Below, in pieces: positions 28,852 through 37,096 of a DNA stretch of 64,000 nucleotides. The position numbers were made by a program, and so were the translations under genes. The notes beneath the pieces were generated by a model that was not told the origin of the DNA, made no database searches, and worked only from the letters and a program-made list of their open reading frames with translations. The DNA comes from Burkholderiales bacterium. Its GTDB lineage: Bacteria; Pseudomonadota; Gammaproteobacteria; Burkholderiales; SG8-41. Each line of letters begins with the position of its first letter. The stretch's first letter is position 1. The stretch covers positions 62,001-126,000 of the forward strand of contig DATAJS010000001.1 in NCBI GenBank assembly GCA_036262035.1, in the 5' to 3' direction.

Positions 28852-29081
28852 CCGCAAAGGACGCCAAGGACGCAAAGGTTCAGAATAGTCGTCATTCCCG
28901 CGCAGGCGGGAATCCATTCGACGCGCAAGCGTCGTCCTGGCGAAAGCCAGGATACATTTTGAACTCTTTTCTCAAGGTCAAAATGGGTCCCGGATCGTGT
29001 CCGCGCTGCCGGACACGTCCGGGACGACGCGATGATGCCGCGTCGCTTTCCTTGGCGTCCTTTTGCGTCCTTGGCGGTCAA
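28849..29081. repeat. Composite palindromic repeat element, copy 1
   Basis: Bounded by CGCAAAGGA-type arms (28849-28878 and inverted 29046-29081). Inside are three palindromes: CATTCCCGC/GCGGGAAT (about 28893-28912), a CCTGG/CCAGG hairpin, and a longer one around GTGTCCG/CGGACAC. The stretch from about 28889 to 29081 recurs in inverted orientation at 30086-30289. Confidence 0.85.
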
Positions 29082-29099
29082 AATACAATTCGAGGAGAC

Positions 29100-30062
29100 A
29101 TGATGAACTTTGCCAGGCTCGTAGTGGCTGCTTCTGCGTTGGCCCTATCGGCCGCGCAGGCGCAGAGCTTTCCAAGCAAACCGGTCCGGCTGATCGTGCC
29201 GTTCGCGGCGGGCGGGAGCACCGACATCGTCGCGCGGGTGCTCGGGCAGGAGCTGAACAGGATGTGGGGCCAGCCGGTGCTCGTCGACAACCGCGCGGGA
29301 GGGAGCACGGTGATCGGCACCGAGATCGTCGCCAAGGCCCCGCCCGACGGACACACGCTGCTCGTCACGCCGGCGCCGTTTACGATCGTCCCCAGCCTCG
29401 CGAGCAAGCTTCCTTACGATCCGCACAAGGATTTCGAGCCGATCGTGCTGATCAACACGACGCCGCTCGTGGTGGTGGTGCATCCCGCGGTTCCCGCGAA
29501 GAACATCAGGGAGCTCGTCGCGCTCGCGAAGTCCAGGCCCGGCGCGCTCAACTACGGCTCTTCCGGCAGCGGCGGCTCCAACCATCTCGCCGGCGAGCTG
29601 TTCAACGCGATGGCGGGCGTGAAGATGGTGCACGTGCCCTACAAAGGCAACGCGCCGGCGCTGCAGGACCTCGTCGGCGGACACGTCGACGTCGTCTTCA
29701 ACGGGCTCACCTCAGCGCTGCCGCTGATCAAAGGCGGCAAGCTGCGCGCGCTCGGCATGACGAGCCTCAAGCGCTCGTCCGCGTTGCCCGAAGTGCCGAC
29801 GCTCGACGAGCAGGGCCTCAAGGGCTTCCAGGCCGTCGCGTGGAACGGCCTCACCGCGCCTGCGAAGACACCCAAAGCCATCGTCGACAAGATCAACGCC
29901 GACGTGGTGAAAGTCGTGCGCGCGCCCGAGCTCATGGAAAAGCTGAAAGCCGAAGGCTCCGATCCGGTCGGCAGCAGCGTCGACGCCTATGCCAGGTTCC
30001 TGCGCGACGAGATCGCGAAGTGGAACAAGGTGATCCGCTTCGCCAACATCAAAGGTTTGTAA
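29100..30062 (+). CDS. Bug-type periplasmic tricarboxylate/solute-binding protein (TctC family), first copy
   Basis: 320 residues; ATG at 29100 or, with better spacing from GAGGAG (29092-29097), at 29103. A clear signal peptide (MNFARLVVAASALALSAAQA) precedes the mature start QSFPSKPVRLIVPFAAGGST, the canonical Bug motif. Further family blocks are VDNRAGGSTVIGTEIVAKAP and PYKGNAPALQDLVGGHVD. Bug proteins bind carboxylates in the periplasm for tripartite tricarboxylate transporters; no TctA or TctB gene is adjacent, as is common in Burkholderiales. The gene is flanked on both sides by inverted copies of a composite repeat only about 20 bp away. Confidence 0.92.
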   Translation: MMNFARLVVAASALALSAAQAQSFPSKPVRLIVPFAAGGSTDIVARVLGQELNRMWGQPVLVDNRAGGSTVIGTEIVAKAPPDGHTLLVTPAPFTIVPSLASKLPYDPHKDFEPIVLINTTPLVVVVHPAVPAKNIRELVALAKSRPGALNYGSSGSGGSNHLAGELFNAMAGVKMVHVPYKGNAPALQDLVGGHVDVVFNGLTSALPLIKGGKLRALGMTSLKRSSALPEVPTLDEQGLKGFQAVAWNGLTAPAKTPKAIVDKINADVVKVVRAPELMEKLKAEGSDPVGSSVDAYARFLRDEIAKWNKVIRFANIKGL

Positions 30063-30085
30063 TGTACAAGGTCTTTAAAAGCGTA

Positions 30086-30289
30086 TTGACCGCCAAGGAC
30101 GCAAAGGACGCAAAGGACGCAAAGGAAAGGCGACGCGGCATCATCGCGTCGTCCCGGGCGTGTCCGGCAGCGCGGACACGATCCGGGACCCATTTCGACC
30201 TTGAGAAAAAAGTTCAAAATGGATCCTGGCCTTCGCCAGGACGACGCTTGCGCGCCGAATGGAGTCCCGCCTTCGTGGGAATGACGATC
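30086..30289. repeat. Composite palindromic repeat element, copy 2 (inverted)
   Basis: Begins with TTGACCGCCAAGGACGCAAA (30086 on), then the GTGTCCG/CGGACAC palindrome, the CCTGG/CCAGG hairpin, and a diverged TCCCGC/GTGGGAATGAC palindrome (about 30262-30289). In reverse complement it parallels 28889-29081. It overlaps the start codon of the second Bug gene. Confidence 0.85.
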
Positions 30290-31225
30290 GTTCCGCTCCT
30301 ATGCGCATCGATCGCGCAAGCGCAGTCTTACCCCTCGAAGCCGATACGTCTCGTCGTAGGTTTCCCCGCCGGCGGCCCCACCGACATCGTCTCGCGCACC
30401 ATCGCGCCCAAGATGACCGAAGCGCTCGGCCAGACGGTGATCGTCGACAACCGCGGCGGCGCGGGCGGCGTGATCGCGACCGAGCAGGTCGCCAAGTCCC
30501 CCGCCGACGGCTACACGCTGCTGATGGGCACGATCGGCGGCATCGCGGTCGCGATGAGCCTCAATCCGAACCGCGGTTACGACACGCTGCGCGACTTCGC
30601 GCCGGTGACGCAGGCGGTGACGGTCACCAACATCCTCGTCGTGCATCCGTCGGTGCCTGCGAAGAACGTGAAGGAGCTGCTCGCGATCGCGCGCAGCAAA
30701 CCGGGCCGTCTCAATTACGCGTCCTCGGGCAACGGTACGGTGACGCACCTCGCGGGCGAGCTCTTCAAGCTCCTCGGCAAGGTCGACATCACGCACGTGC
30801 CTTTCAAGGGCGGCGCGCCGGCGCTGACCGCGCTGATCTCGGGCGAGGTCGATCTGTCGTACGAGAACAGCCTCGTGGTCACGCCGCACGTGCGCGCGGG
30901 CAAGGTGAAAGCGCTCGCGGTCACCGGTCTGAAGCGCTCGCAGCTCCTGCCCGAGCTGCCGACGATCGCCGAGTCGGGGTTGCCGGGCTACAACGCGAGC
31001 GGCTGGTACGGCCTCTTCGTGCCCGCGCAGACGCCGCGGGCGATCGTCACTCGCCTCAACCAGGAAGCGGTGAAGGCGCTGCGCATGCCCGACGTCGTCA
31101 AGACGCTGTCGTCGCAGGGCGCGGAGCCGATCGGCAATTCGCCCGAAGAGTTCTCGGCATTCGTAAAATCCGAGATCGACAAGTGGGCGAAGCTGGTGAA
31201 AGTCGCCAAATTGAAGATCGATTGA
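30281..31225 (+). CDS. Bug-type periplasmic solute-binding protein (TctC family), second copy
   Basis: 314 residues from ATG 30281. The mature protein is a typical Bug protein (QSYPSKPIRLVVGFPAGGPT, then VDNRGGAGGVIATEQVAKSP and PFKGGAPALTALISGEVD). The signal peptide is short, MTIVPLLCASIAQAQ, and lacks the usual basic start. The first codons fall in the end of a repeat element (GGGAATGAC), so the original 5' end may have been replaced by the repeat. An in-frame GTG lies at 30275. Export may be weak. The two Bug proteins differ clearly in sequence, so this is not a recent duplication. An acyl-CoA synthetase gene follows 2 bp later. Confidence 0.85.
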   Translation: MTIVPLLCASIAQAQSYPSKPIRLVVGFPAGGPTDIVSRTIAPKMTEALGQTVIVDNRGGAGGVIATEQVAKSPADGYTLLMGTIGGIAVAMSLNPNRGYDTLRDFAPVTQAVTVTNILVVHPSVPAKNVKELLAIARSKPGRLNYASSGNGTVTHLAGELFKLLGKVDITHVPFKGGAPALTALISGEVDLSYENSLVVTPHVRAGKVKALAVTGLKRSQLLPELPTIAESGLPGYNASGWYGLFVPAQTPRAIVTRLNQEAVKALRMPDVVKTLSSQGAEPIGNSPEEFSAFVKSEIDKWAKLVKVAKLKID

Positions 31226-31227
31226 GC

Positions 31228-32847
31228 ATGGCGCAGTGGAACGCCCAGACGCTCGCCGACGTGCTGACGCGCGACGCCGAGCTTTTTCCCGAGCAGGAGG
31301 CGCTGGTCATCGGCGTGCAGCGGCTCGACTACGCGCAGCTCAAACGGCGCGTGGACGAGACCGCGCAAGGCCTGCGCGCCCTCGGCGTCAGGCGCGGCGA
31401 CCATGTCGCGGTCTGCATGGGCAATACCGTCGAGTGGGCGCTCTTCTTCTACGCCGCCGCGACCATCGGCGCGGTGACGGTGCCGGTCAATACGCGCTTC
31501 AAGGCGGACGAGCTCGCCTACTGCCTCGAGCAGGCGGACGTGAAGCTGCTCTTCGTCGTCGACCGCTTCCTCAGGATCGATTTCGTCGAGATGCTCCGCG
31601 GGATCTGCCCTGCGATCGACTCGACGCTGCCCGACGCCGCGCTTCCGAAGCTGGAGAACGTCGTCGTGCTGGGCAGTAACGTGCCCAGGGCCGCGATCCG
31701 TTTCGACGACATGCTCGCGCTCGGCATCACGCACGACGTGCCCGAGTTCGACGACGTCACGCCGGGCGACGTCCTGCTGATGCAGTTCACGTCGGGCACC
31801 ACGTCGTATCCCAAAGGCGTGATGCTCACGCACGACAACATGCTGCGCAACGCGGCTTACGTCGCCGAGCGCTTCGACCTGAAACAGGCCGACCGCTATT
31901 ACAGCTCGCGAGTCTTCTACCACGTCGCCGGCTCGACCCTGTCGCTGCTGGCGGCGCTCGCGGTCGGCGCGTGCCTGATCTCGTCCGAGACCTTCGACGG
32001 CTCGCAGGCGTTGCGCATCATGTCCGAGGAAGCGTGCACGCACACCTCGGGGAACGACACGATGTTCCTGATGATCCTCAACGCGCCGGACTTCGATCGC
32101 TATCCGCTCAAGCTGCGCGGCGGCTGGGCGTCGGCCGGCCCGGAGGTGTCGCGGCTCGCGATCGAGCGCCTGGGCATGAAAGGGCTGTGTCACGCCTACG
32201 GCCTTTCCGAAGCGTCGCCCAACGTCAGCATGTCCTGGCACCACGACGACCTCGACAAGCGCGTCAACGGCTGGGGCCACGTGCTCGAAGGGCTGGACGT
32301 CTCGATCGCCGATCCGGAGACCGGCAAGGAGCTCCCGCCCGGCGCTACGGGCGAGATCCTGGTCCGCGGCTGGAGCGTGATGAAGGGCTATTACAAGATG
32401 CCCGAGCAGACCGCCAAAGCGATCGACGCGCAGGGCTGGCTGCACACCGGCGACTACGGGATCATGGACGAGGACGGGCGGCTGCGCTTCGCGAGCCGCA
32501 TCAAGGACGTGTTCCGGGTCGGCGGCGAGAACGTCGCGCCCGCCGAGGTCGAAGACGTGCTGCACAAGCACCCCAAGATCAAGCAGGCGCAGGTGATCGG
32601 CGTGCCCGATCCGCGGCTCATCGAAGTGCCGGCGGCGTACGTCATACTGCGCGAAGGCGAGCGCGCCACGCCGGAAGAGATCATCGACTGGAGCAAGTCG
32701 CGGATGGCGAACTTCCGGGTGCCGCGCTACGTGCGCATCGTGACGACGTTCGACGATATCGGCATGACCGGCAGCAACAAGGTGCAGAAGAACAAATTAC
32801 GCGCGCAGGCATTGATCGACTTCGGCCTGTCGGAGAAGCAAACGTAG
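31228..32847 (+). CDS. AMP-forming acyl-CoA synthetase / ligase
   Basis: 539 residues from ATG 31228, 2 bp after the second Bug gene, so probably co-transcribed. The adenylate-forming signature is MQFTSGTTSYPKGVMLTH (about 181-198). A5-like YGLSEASP is near 325, and the hinge and C-terminal Lys region follow (TGDYGIMDEDGRLRFASRIK, then GGENVAPAEVED). It activates a carboxylic acid to acyl-CoA through acyl-AMP in the cytosol. The pairing with a Bug binding protein suggests uptake and activation of the same carboxylate; the chain type cannot be deduced. Its stop TAG is followed at once by a GGTGCGTTA palindrome. Confidence 0.9.
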   Translation: MAQWNAQTLADVLTRDAELFPEQEALVIGVQRLDYAQLKRRVDETAQGLRALGVRRGDHVAVCMGNTVEWALFFYAAATIGAVTVPVNTRFKADELAYCLEQADVKLLFVVDRFLRIDFVEMLRGICPAIDSTLPDAALPKLENVVVLGSNVPRAAIRFDDMLALGITHDVPEFDDVTPGDVLLMQFTSGTTSYPKGVMLTHDNMLRNAAYVAERFDLKQADRYYSSRVFYHVAGSTLSLLAALAVGACLISSETFDGSQALRIMSEEACTHTSGNDTMFLMILNAPDFDRYPLKLRGGWASAGPEVSRLAIERLGMKGLCHAYGLSEASPNVSMSWHHDDLDKRVNGWGHVLEGLDVSIADPETGKELPPGATGEILVRGWSVMKGYYKMPEQTAKAIDAQGWLHTGDYGIMDEDGRLRFASRIKDVFRVGGENVAPAEVEDVLHKHPKIKQAQVIGVPDPRLIEVPAAYVILREGERATPEEIIDWSKSRMANFRVPRYVRIVTTFDDIGMTGSNKVQKNKLRAQALIDFGLSEKQT

Positions 32848-32955
32848 GGTGCGTTAGCCGCAAAGCGGCGTAACGCACCGTTAAAAGGCTCGAACCGCAG
32901 AGGACGCAGAGGTAAAACAGTCATCGTCATTCCCGCGCAGGCGGGAATCCATTTT
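32848..32955. repeat. Cluster of three intergenic repeats
   Basis: In order: hairpin GGTGCGTTAGCCGC/GCGGCGTAACGCACC (about 32848-32880); a lone arm of the CGCAGAGGA type (about 32890-32912); and the palindrome CATTCCCGC/GCGGGAATCC (about 32929-32950). The first probably ends the acyl-CoA synthetase transcript but lacks a U-tract. Confidence 0.75.
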
Positions 32956-32975
32956 GACGTCGCATGAGGAATCAC

Positions 32976-33353
32976 ATGAATCTTGCAGAACAATCCCCGC
33001 TCGGGACTTACATCGAGCACATCAGGAAAGGCGAGCTCGCCTACCAGGTCACCGAAGACGGCAAGCCGGTCTTCTATCCGCGCGCCGTCGCGCCGCAGAC
33101 CGGCGGCAAGCTCGAGTGGCGCGTGTCGAAGGGACTCGGCACGGTCTATTCGACGACCACGATGCACTTCAAGGGCGAGGCGCCGCTGAACGTCGCGCTG
33201 ATCGACATGGACGAAGGCTTTCGCCTGATGAGCCGTGTCGAAGGCATAGCCTCGATGGACGTGAAGATCGGCATGCGCGTGAAGTTCAAGGCGCATCCCG
33301 GGGATGAAAAGCAGCAGCCCTATCCCGTCTTCACTCCGGAGGGCGCGAAATGA
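32976..33353 (+). CDS. DUF35 OB-fold acyl-CoA-binding partner protein
   Basis: 125 residues. ATG 32976 is chosen over 32964 because GAGGA (32966-32970) sits 5 nt before it. The sequence matches the DUF35 OB-fold: an N-terminal helix, KPVFYPRAVAP in place of the zinc-ribbon entry, LEWRVSKGLGTVYSTTT, and NVALIDMDEGFRLMSRV with G-M-R-V-K-F near the end. The zinc-ribbon cysteines are absent. DUF35 proteins pair with thiolase-like enzymes, and the thiolase-like gene here overlaps its stop by 4 bp, so the two most likely form one complex acting on acyl-CoA. Confidence 0.85.
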   Translation: MNLAEQSPLGTYIEHIRKGELAYQVTEDGKPVFYPRAVAPQTGGKLEWRVSKGLGTVYSTTTMHFKGEAPLNVALIDMDEGFRLMSRVEGIASMDVKIGMRVKFKAHPGDEKQQPYPVFTPEGAK

Positions 33354-34504
33354 CGACCCTCAGGAAAGGCAGCATCGCGGTCGTCGGCGCGGACGAATCC
33401 GACCTCGGCCTGGTTGCGCCGAACACCAGCCCGCTCGACCTCATGGCGCAGGCGACGATCCGCGCGCTGGACGACGCCGGCCTCACGCTGAAGGACGTCG
33501 ACGGTCTCTTCGTGGCCGCGACCCAGGTGCGCATGGGCCCGATGGCGCTCGCGGAATACCTGCGCATCAAGCCGAAGTACTTCGACGGCACGATCATCGG
33601 CGGCTCGTCGTTCATGACGCACGTCGCGCACGCGCAGGCCGCGATCGAGCACGGCCTGTGCGAAGTCGCGGTGATCGCCTACGGCAGCACGCAGCGCTCG
33701 GTCTCGCGCGCCGCCGCCTCGCCCCGCGAGTACAACTACTACGAGTCGCCGTACCGGCCGATCCTGCCGATCAGCGCTTACGCGATGGCCGCCGCGCGTC
33801 ACATGCACCAGTTCGGCACGACGCGCGAGCAGCTCGCCGAAGTGGCGGTTTCCGCGCGCCAATGGGCGCTGAAGAACCCGAAAGCGTGGGAAAAAGAGCC
33901 GCTGACGATCGAGCAGGTGCTCAACGCGCGCATGGTCTCCTACCCGTTCACGGTGCGCGACTGCTGCCTCGTCGTCGACGGCGGCGGCGCGATCGTGCTC
34001 ACCTCGGCGGCGCGCGCCAAGACGCTCAAGAAGAAGCCGGTCTACGTGCTCGGCGTCGGCGAAGCGCTGAGCCACGCCAACATCTCGAGCATGCCCGACC
34101 TCACGGTCAGCGCGGCATCGGAATCGGGGCCGAAGGCGTACGCGATGGCCGGCATCGGCCCGAAAGACGTCGATATGCTGTCGCTGTACGACGCGTTCAC
34201 GATCACCCCGATCCTGTTCCTCGAAGACCTGGGTTTCTGCCCCAAGGGCGAAGGCGGCCGCTTCGTGCAGGGCGGCACCATCGCCCCGGGCGGCAAGCTG
34301 CCGGTCAACACCAGCGGCGGCGGTCTCTCGTACTGCCACCCGGGCATGTACGGGCTGCTGGTCATGATCGAGGCGATCCGGCAGGTGCGCGGCGAGGCCG
34401 GCGAGCGCCAGGTGCCGGGCTGCGACATCGCGCTCGCGCACGGCAACGGCGGCGTGCTGTCCAGCCAGTGCACCGTGATCTTCGGTTCGGAAGCCGCGCT
34501 GTAA
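33350..34504 (+). CDS. Thiolase-like (SCP-x/Ltp2-type) protein lacking the nucleophile Cys
   Basis: 384 residues, start overlapping the DUF35 stop (ATGA). The thiolase fold is seen in SPLDLMAQATIRALDDAGLT, DVDGLFVAATQ, and the C-terminal GGKLPVNTSGGGLSYCHPGM and ALAHGNGGVLSSQC. At the place of the acyl-accepting cysteine the sequence reads TIIGGSSFMTHVAHAQ, with Ser and no Cys. Such members paired with DUF35 include the steroid side-chain aldolase Ltp2, so a retro-aldol or C-C lyase role on a CoA thioester is more likely than ordinary thiolysis. This fits the MaoC hydratase and CoA ligases upstream. Substrate unknown. Confidence 0.82.
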   Translation: MTTLRKGSIAVVGADESDLGLVAPNTSPLDLMAQATIRALDDAGLTLKDVDGLFVAATQVRMGPMALAEYLRIKPKYFDGTIIGGSSFMTHVAHAQAAIEHGLCEVAVIAYGSTQRSVSRAAASPREYNYYESPYRPILPISAYAMAAARHMHQFGTTREQLAEVAVSARQWALKNPKAWEKEPLTIEQVLNARMVSYPFTVRDCCLVVDGGGAIVLTSAARAKTLKKKPVYVLGVGEALSHANISSMPDLTVSAASESGPKAYAMAGIGPKDVDMLSLYDAFTITPILFLEDLGFCPKGEGGRFVQGGTIAPGGKLPVNTSGGGLSYCHPGMYGLLVMIEAIRQVRGEAGERQVPGCDIALAHGNGGVLSSQCTVIFGSEAAL

Positions 34505-34538
34505 GTTAAGGCGGCGCCGCCCGACGAACGCGCGATAC

Positions 34539-34562
34539 GGCCGGGGAATTCAGTCCCCGGCC
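34539..34562. terminator. GC hairpin between thiolase-like gene and msrB
   Basis: Perfect arms GGCCGGGG (34539-34546) and CCCCGGCC (34555-34562) around an 8-nt loop. There is no U-tract. It lies 29 bp before the msrB ATG, so it may end the upstream transcript or fold in the msrB leader. Confidence 0.45.
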
Positions 34563-34591
34563 GGCGGTCTCACAGCCGAAGGAGGATCACG

Positions 34592-35155
34592 ATGAACCGA
34601 AGGACCTGGCTCCAAAGCCTTTTTGCCGTGGCCGCGGGCGGGACGCTCGTCGGCGCCCACAGCGCTCAACAGAGCATGGCCTCGAAGCAGGTGGAGGCGC
34701 TGCAGAAGAACTGGCGGCTCCTGCTCGCCGAAGGCGTCAAGACGCCCTCGCCCGCCGACAAGGTCAAGCTCTCCAACGACGACTGGAAGAAGCGCCTCGA
34801 GAAGTTCCAGTACCACGTGATGCGCGAGGAAGGCACCGAGCGCGCCGGATCGAGCCCGCTCGACCGCGAGAAGCGCGCCGGCGTCTTCGCGTGCGCGGGC
34901 TGCGACCTGCCGCTCTTCACGTCCGACATGAAGTTCGACAGCGGCACCGGCTGGCCGAGCTTCTTCACGACCATACCCGAGGTCTTCGAGACCAAGACCG
35001 ACTACCTGCTCGTCTACCCGCGCACCGAGTACCACTGCGCACGCTGCGGCGCTCACCACGGCCACGTATTCAACGACGGCCCGAAGCCGACCGGCCTGCG
35101 CTACTGCAACAACGGCGTGGCGCTGAAGTTCATACCGAAGAGCGCGAAGGCGTAA
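34592..35155 (+). CDS. msrB: Peptide methionine-R-sulfoxide reductase MsrB, exported
   Basis: 187 residues. A twin-arginine-like signal (MNRRTWLQSLFAVAAGGTL ... HSAQQ) opens the protein, so it likely acts in the periplasm. The MsrB domain carries zinc cysteines C101, C104, C149 and C152 (FACAGCD and YHCARCG), the substrate motif SGTGWPSF (117-124), and catalytic C172 in RYCNNGVAL. No second resolving cysteine is evident in the usual place. It reduces methionine-R-sulfoxide in oxidised proteins. The start follows a GAAGGAGG ribosome site. An EgtB-like gene comes next, giving a possible oxidative-stress pair. Confidence 0.92.
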   Translation: MNRRTWLQSLFAVAAGGTLVGAHSAQQSMASKQVEALQKNWRLLLAEGVKTPSPADKVKLSNDDWKKRLEKFQYHVMREEGTERAGSSPLDREKRAGVFACAGCDLPLFTSDMKFDSGTGWPSFFTTIPEVFETKTDYLLVYPRTEYHCARCGAHHGHVFNDGPKPTGLRYCNNGVALKFIPKSAKA

Positions 35156-35232
35156 GCTAGGCGTCGTCGCATTCCCGGACGCGGCCCGGCGCTTGCTCTC
35201 CTGCCGCGGATGTGGAAAAAGGGAGGACAAGC

Positions 35233-36498
35233 ATGCTCGCGACCCAGCGTACGGCGCCGCTGCCGGAGATCGATTGCGGCTATCGGGAAGTCAGGCAGCG
35301 CAGCGAGGCGCTCTGCGCGCCGCTGGAGACCGACGACTACCAGGTCCAGAGCGTGATCGACGCGAGCCCGCCCAAGTGGCACCTCGCGCACGTCACGTGG
35401 TTCTTCGAGACCTTCCTGCTGAAGCCTTTCCTGCGCGGCTACGAGCCGCTCGATGCGCGCTACGAGCGCATCTACAACTCGTACTACAACACCGTCGGCC
35501 CCTTTCACCCGCGGGCGCAGCGGCACGTGCTGTCGCGGCCGACCGTGCCGCAGGTGTATGAATACCGCGCCCACGTCGACCGCCACATGGGAGAGCTCAT
35601 CGCGGCCGCCCCGGTCGAGCATCGCGCCGAAGTCGACCGGCGCGTGACGCTCGGCATGCACCACGAGCAGCAGCACCAGGAGCTGCTGCTCATGGACATC
35701 AAGCGCAACTTCTACGCGAACCCGCTGTATCCCGTTTACGGCGCGGCGCAGCCGCCGGCGCCCGTCGAAGCGCCCGCGCAGCGCTGGCTGGATTTTCCGG
35801 GCGGCATCCGCGAGATCGGTCATGCCGGCCATGCGTTCGCATTCGACAACGAGTCGCCGCGGCACAAGGTCTTCCTGCGCGACTACCGGATCGCTTCACG
35901 CCCCGTGACGAACGGTGAATACCTCGAGTTCATGGCCGACCGCGGTTACTCGCGCCCGGACCTGTGGATGTCCGACGGCTGGGCGGCGGTGCAGGAGCGG
36001 CGCTGGGCCGCGCCGCTGTACTGGGTCGACGTCGACGGCGAGTGGCACGAATTCACTTTGTCGGGGCTGCGGCCGGTCGATCCGGCGCAGCCGGTCTGCC
36101 ACGTGAGCTGGTACGAAGCCGACGCCTATGCTCGCTGGCGCAACGCCCGCCTGCCGTCCGAGGCCGAGTGGGAGTGCGCGGACGCGGGCGAGACGATCGA
36201 GGGCAACTTCGTCGAGTCGGGCGCCTACCACCCGCGCGCGGCGTCTTCGCAGAGCGATCGCCAGTGGTACGGCGACGTGTGGGAATGGACGTCTTCGGGC
36301 TATGCGCCCTACCCCGGCTACCGCCCGCTCGAAGGCGCGCTCGGCGAATACAACGGCAAGTTCATGGCGAACCAGTACGTGCTGCGCGGCGGCTGCTGCG
36401 CGACGCCGCGCTCGCACATCCGCGCGGGCTATCGCAACTTCTTCTACCCGCCGGACCGCTGGCCCTTCACCGGGATACGCCTCGCGCGCGACGCCTGA
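35233..36498 (+). CDS. egtB: EgtB-like ergothioneine-type sulfoxide synthase
   Basis: 421 residues from ATG 35233, after GGGAGG. The N-terminal DinB-like domain supplies the iron-binding histidines H50 (KWHLAHVTWFFETF) and H144/H148 (MHHEQQHQELL). The C-terminal FGE-sulfatase domain shows YRIASRPVTNGEYLEFMA, VCHVSWYEADAYARWRN, LPSEAEWECA and a close GYRNFFYPPDRWPFTGIRLA. EgtB joins hercynine with gamma-glutamylcysteine or cysteine using O2. The usual partner egtD (histidine methyltransferase) is not adjacent; the next gene is a GNAT. Either egtD is elsewhere or this enzyme uses another thiol-imidazole pair. Confidence 0.88.
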   Translation: MLATQRTAPLPEIDCGYREVRQRSEALCAPLETDDYQVQSVIDASPPKWHLAHVTWFFETFLLKPFLRGYEPLDARYERIYNSYYNTVGPFHPRAQRHVLSRPTVPQVYEYRAHVDRHMGELIAAAPVEHRAEVDRRVTLGMHHEQQHQELLLMDIKRNFYANPLYPVYGAAQPPAPVEAPAQRWLDFPGGIREIGHAGHAFAFDNESPRHKVFLRDYRIASRPVTNGEYLEFMADRGYSRPDLWMSDGWAAVQERRWAAPLYWVDVDGEWHEFTLSGLRPVDPAQPVCHVSWYEADAYARWRNARLPSEAEWECADAGETIEGNFVESGAYHPRAASSQSDRQWYGDVWEWTSSGYAPYPGYRPLEGALGEYNGKFMANQYVLRGGCCATPRSHIRAGYRNFFYPPDRWPFTGIRLARDA

Positions 36499-36502
36499 TC
36501 GC

Positions 36503-36530
36503 TTGCGGGCAGGGCCCCCGCCGGTATACT
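36503..36530 (+). promoter_or_regulatory. Candidate promoter of the GNAT gene
   Basis: TTGCGG (36503-36508), 16 bp, TATACT (36525-36530), then only 6 nt to the ATG at 36537. This predicts a leaderless or nearly leaderless mRNA; no SD sequence fits. Confidence 0.45.
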
Positions 36531-36536
36531 GGCCTC

Positions 36537-37022
36537 ATGGTCCAGCCGACTTTCAGGCTCGCCGTCCCCGGCGACGCGTACGAGATCGCGGTCATGTCGC
36601 GCTATCTCGTCGAGGTCGGCCTGCGCGGATGGTCGTGGCCGCCGGAGCGCGTCGCCAAGGCGATTCACACGCGCTCGACCCTCGTCCTCGTCGCCGAAGT
36701 GCAGTCGCGCCTCGTCGGGTACGCGATCGCCGAGTTCGGCGACACGCAGGCGCACCTGTCCCTCCTCGCGGTCAAGCCTACGCACCAGCGCTGCGGCATC
36801 GGCCGCGCGCTGATCGAGTGGATCGAGGAATCGGCGCTGACCGCCGGCGTCACCACCGTCACGCTCGAGCTGCGCGCCAACAACTACGGCGCGCGCTCGT
36901 TCTACCGGCTGCTCGGATTCCAGGAAGGCGCTTACGTGCCGGGCTACTACCGCGGCGTCGAGACCGCGCTGCGGATGTCCCGCGACATCCGAAGGCACAT
37001 ACCCAATCCGCAAGCGGGCTGA
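36537..37022 (+). CDS. GNAT-family N-acetyltransferase (RimI-like)
   Basis: 161 residues from ATG 36537. The GNAT core is clear: VGYAIAEFGDTQAHLSLLAV (motif D to A), the acetyl-CoA pyrophosphate loop HQRCGIGRAL (about 82-91), and motif B LELRANNYGARSFYRLLGF. It resembles RimI and small amino-acid or peptide acetyltransferases. The acceptor substrate cannot be told. It is next to egtB but has its own promoter-like element. A hairpin with 10-bp arms spans its stop codon. Confidence 0.85.
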   Translation: MVQPTFRLAVPGDAYEIAVMSRYLVEVGLRGWSWPPERVAKAIHTRSTLVLVAEVQSRLVGYAIAEFGDTQAHLSLLAVKPTHQRCGIGRALIEWIEESALTAGVTTVTLELRANNYGARSFYRLLGFQEGAYVPGYYRGVETALRMSRDIRRHIPNPQAG

Positions 37023-37076
37023 AAGCCCGCTTGGTAACTCGGGGTCAGACCCCGGCCTTTTTGGGGTCTGACCCCG
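37011..37076. terminator. Terminator and GGGGTCAGACCCC palindromes after the GNAT gene
   Basis: First hairpin CAAGCGGGCT/AGCCCGCTTG (37011-37034) covers the GNAT stop. A second large dyad follows, CGGGGTCAGACCCC (37041-37054) against GGGGTCTGACCCCGG (about 37064-37078), followed by TTTTG. The GGGGTCAGACCCC unit is a common proteobacterial repeat. Confidence 0.65.
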
Positions 37077-37096
37077 GTTTTGTCCGGGGGGACTCA

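Noticed and set aside
28849-30289. Repeats around the first Bug gene as insertion sequences
   Set aside because: No transposase and the elements are short palindromic composites; described as repeats instead.
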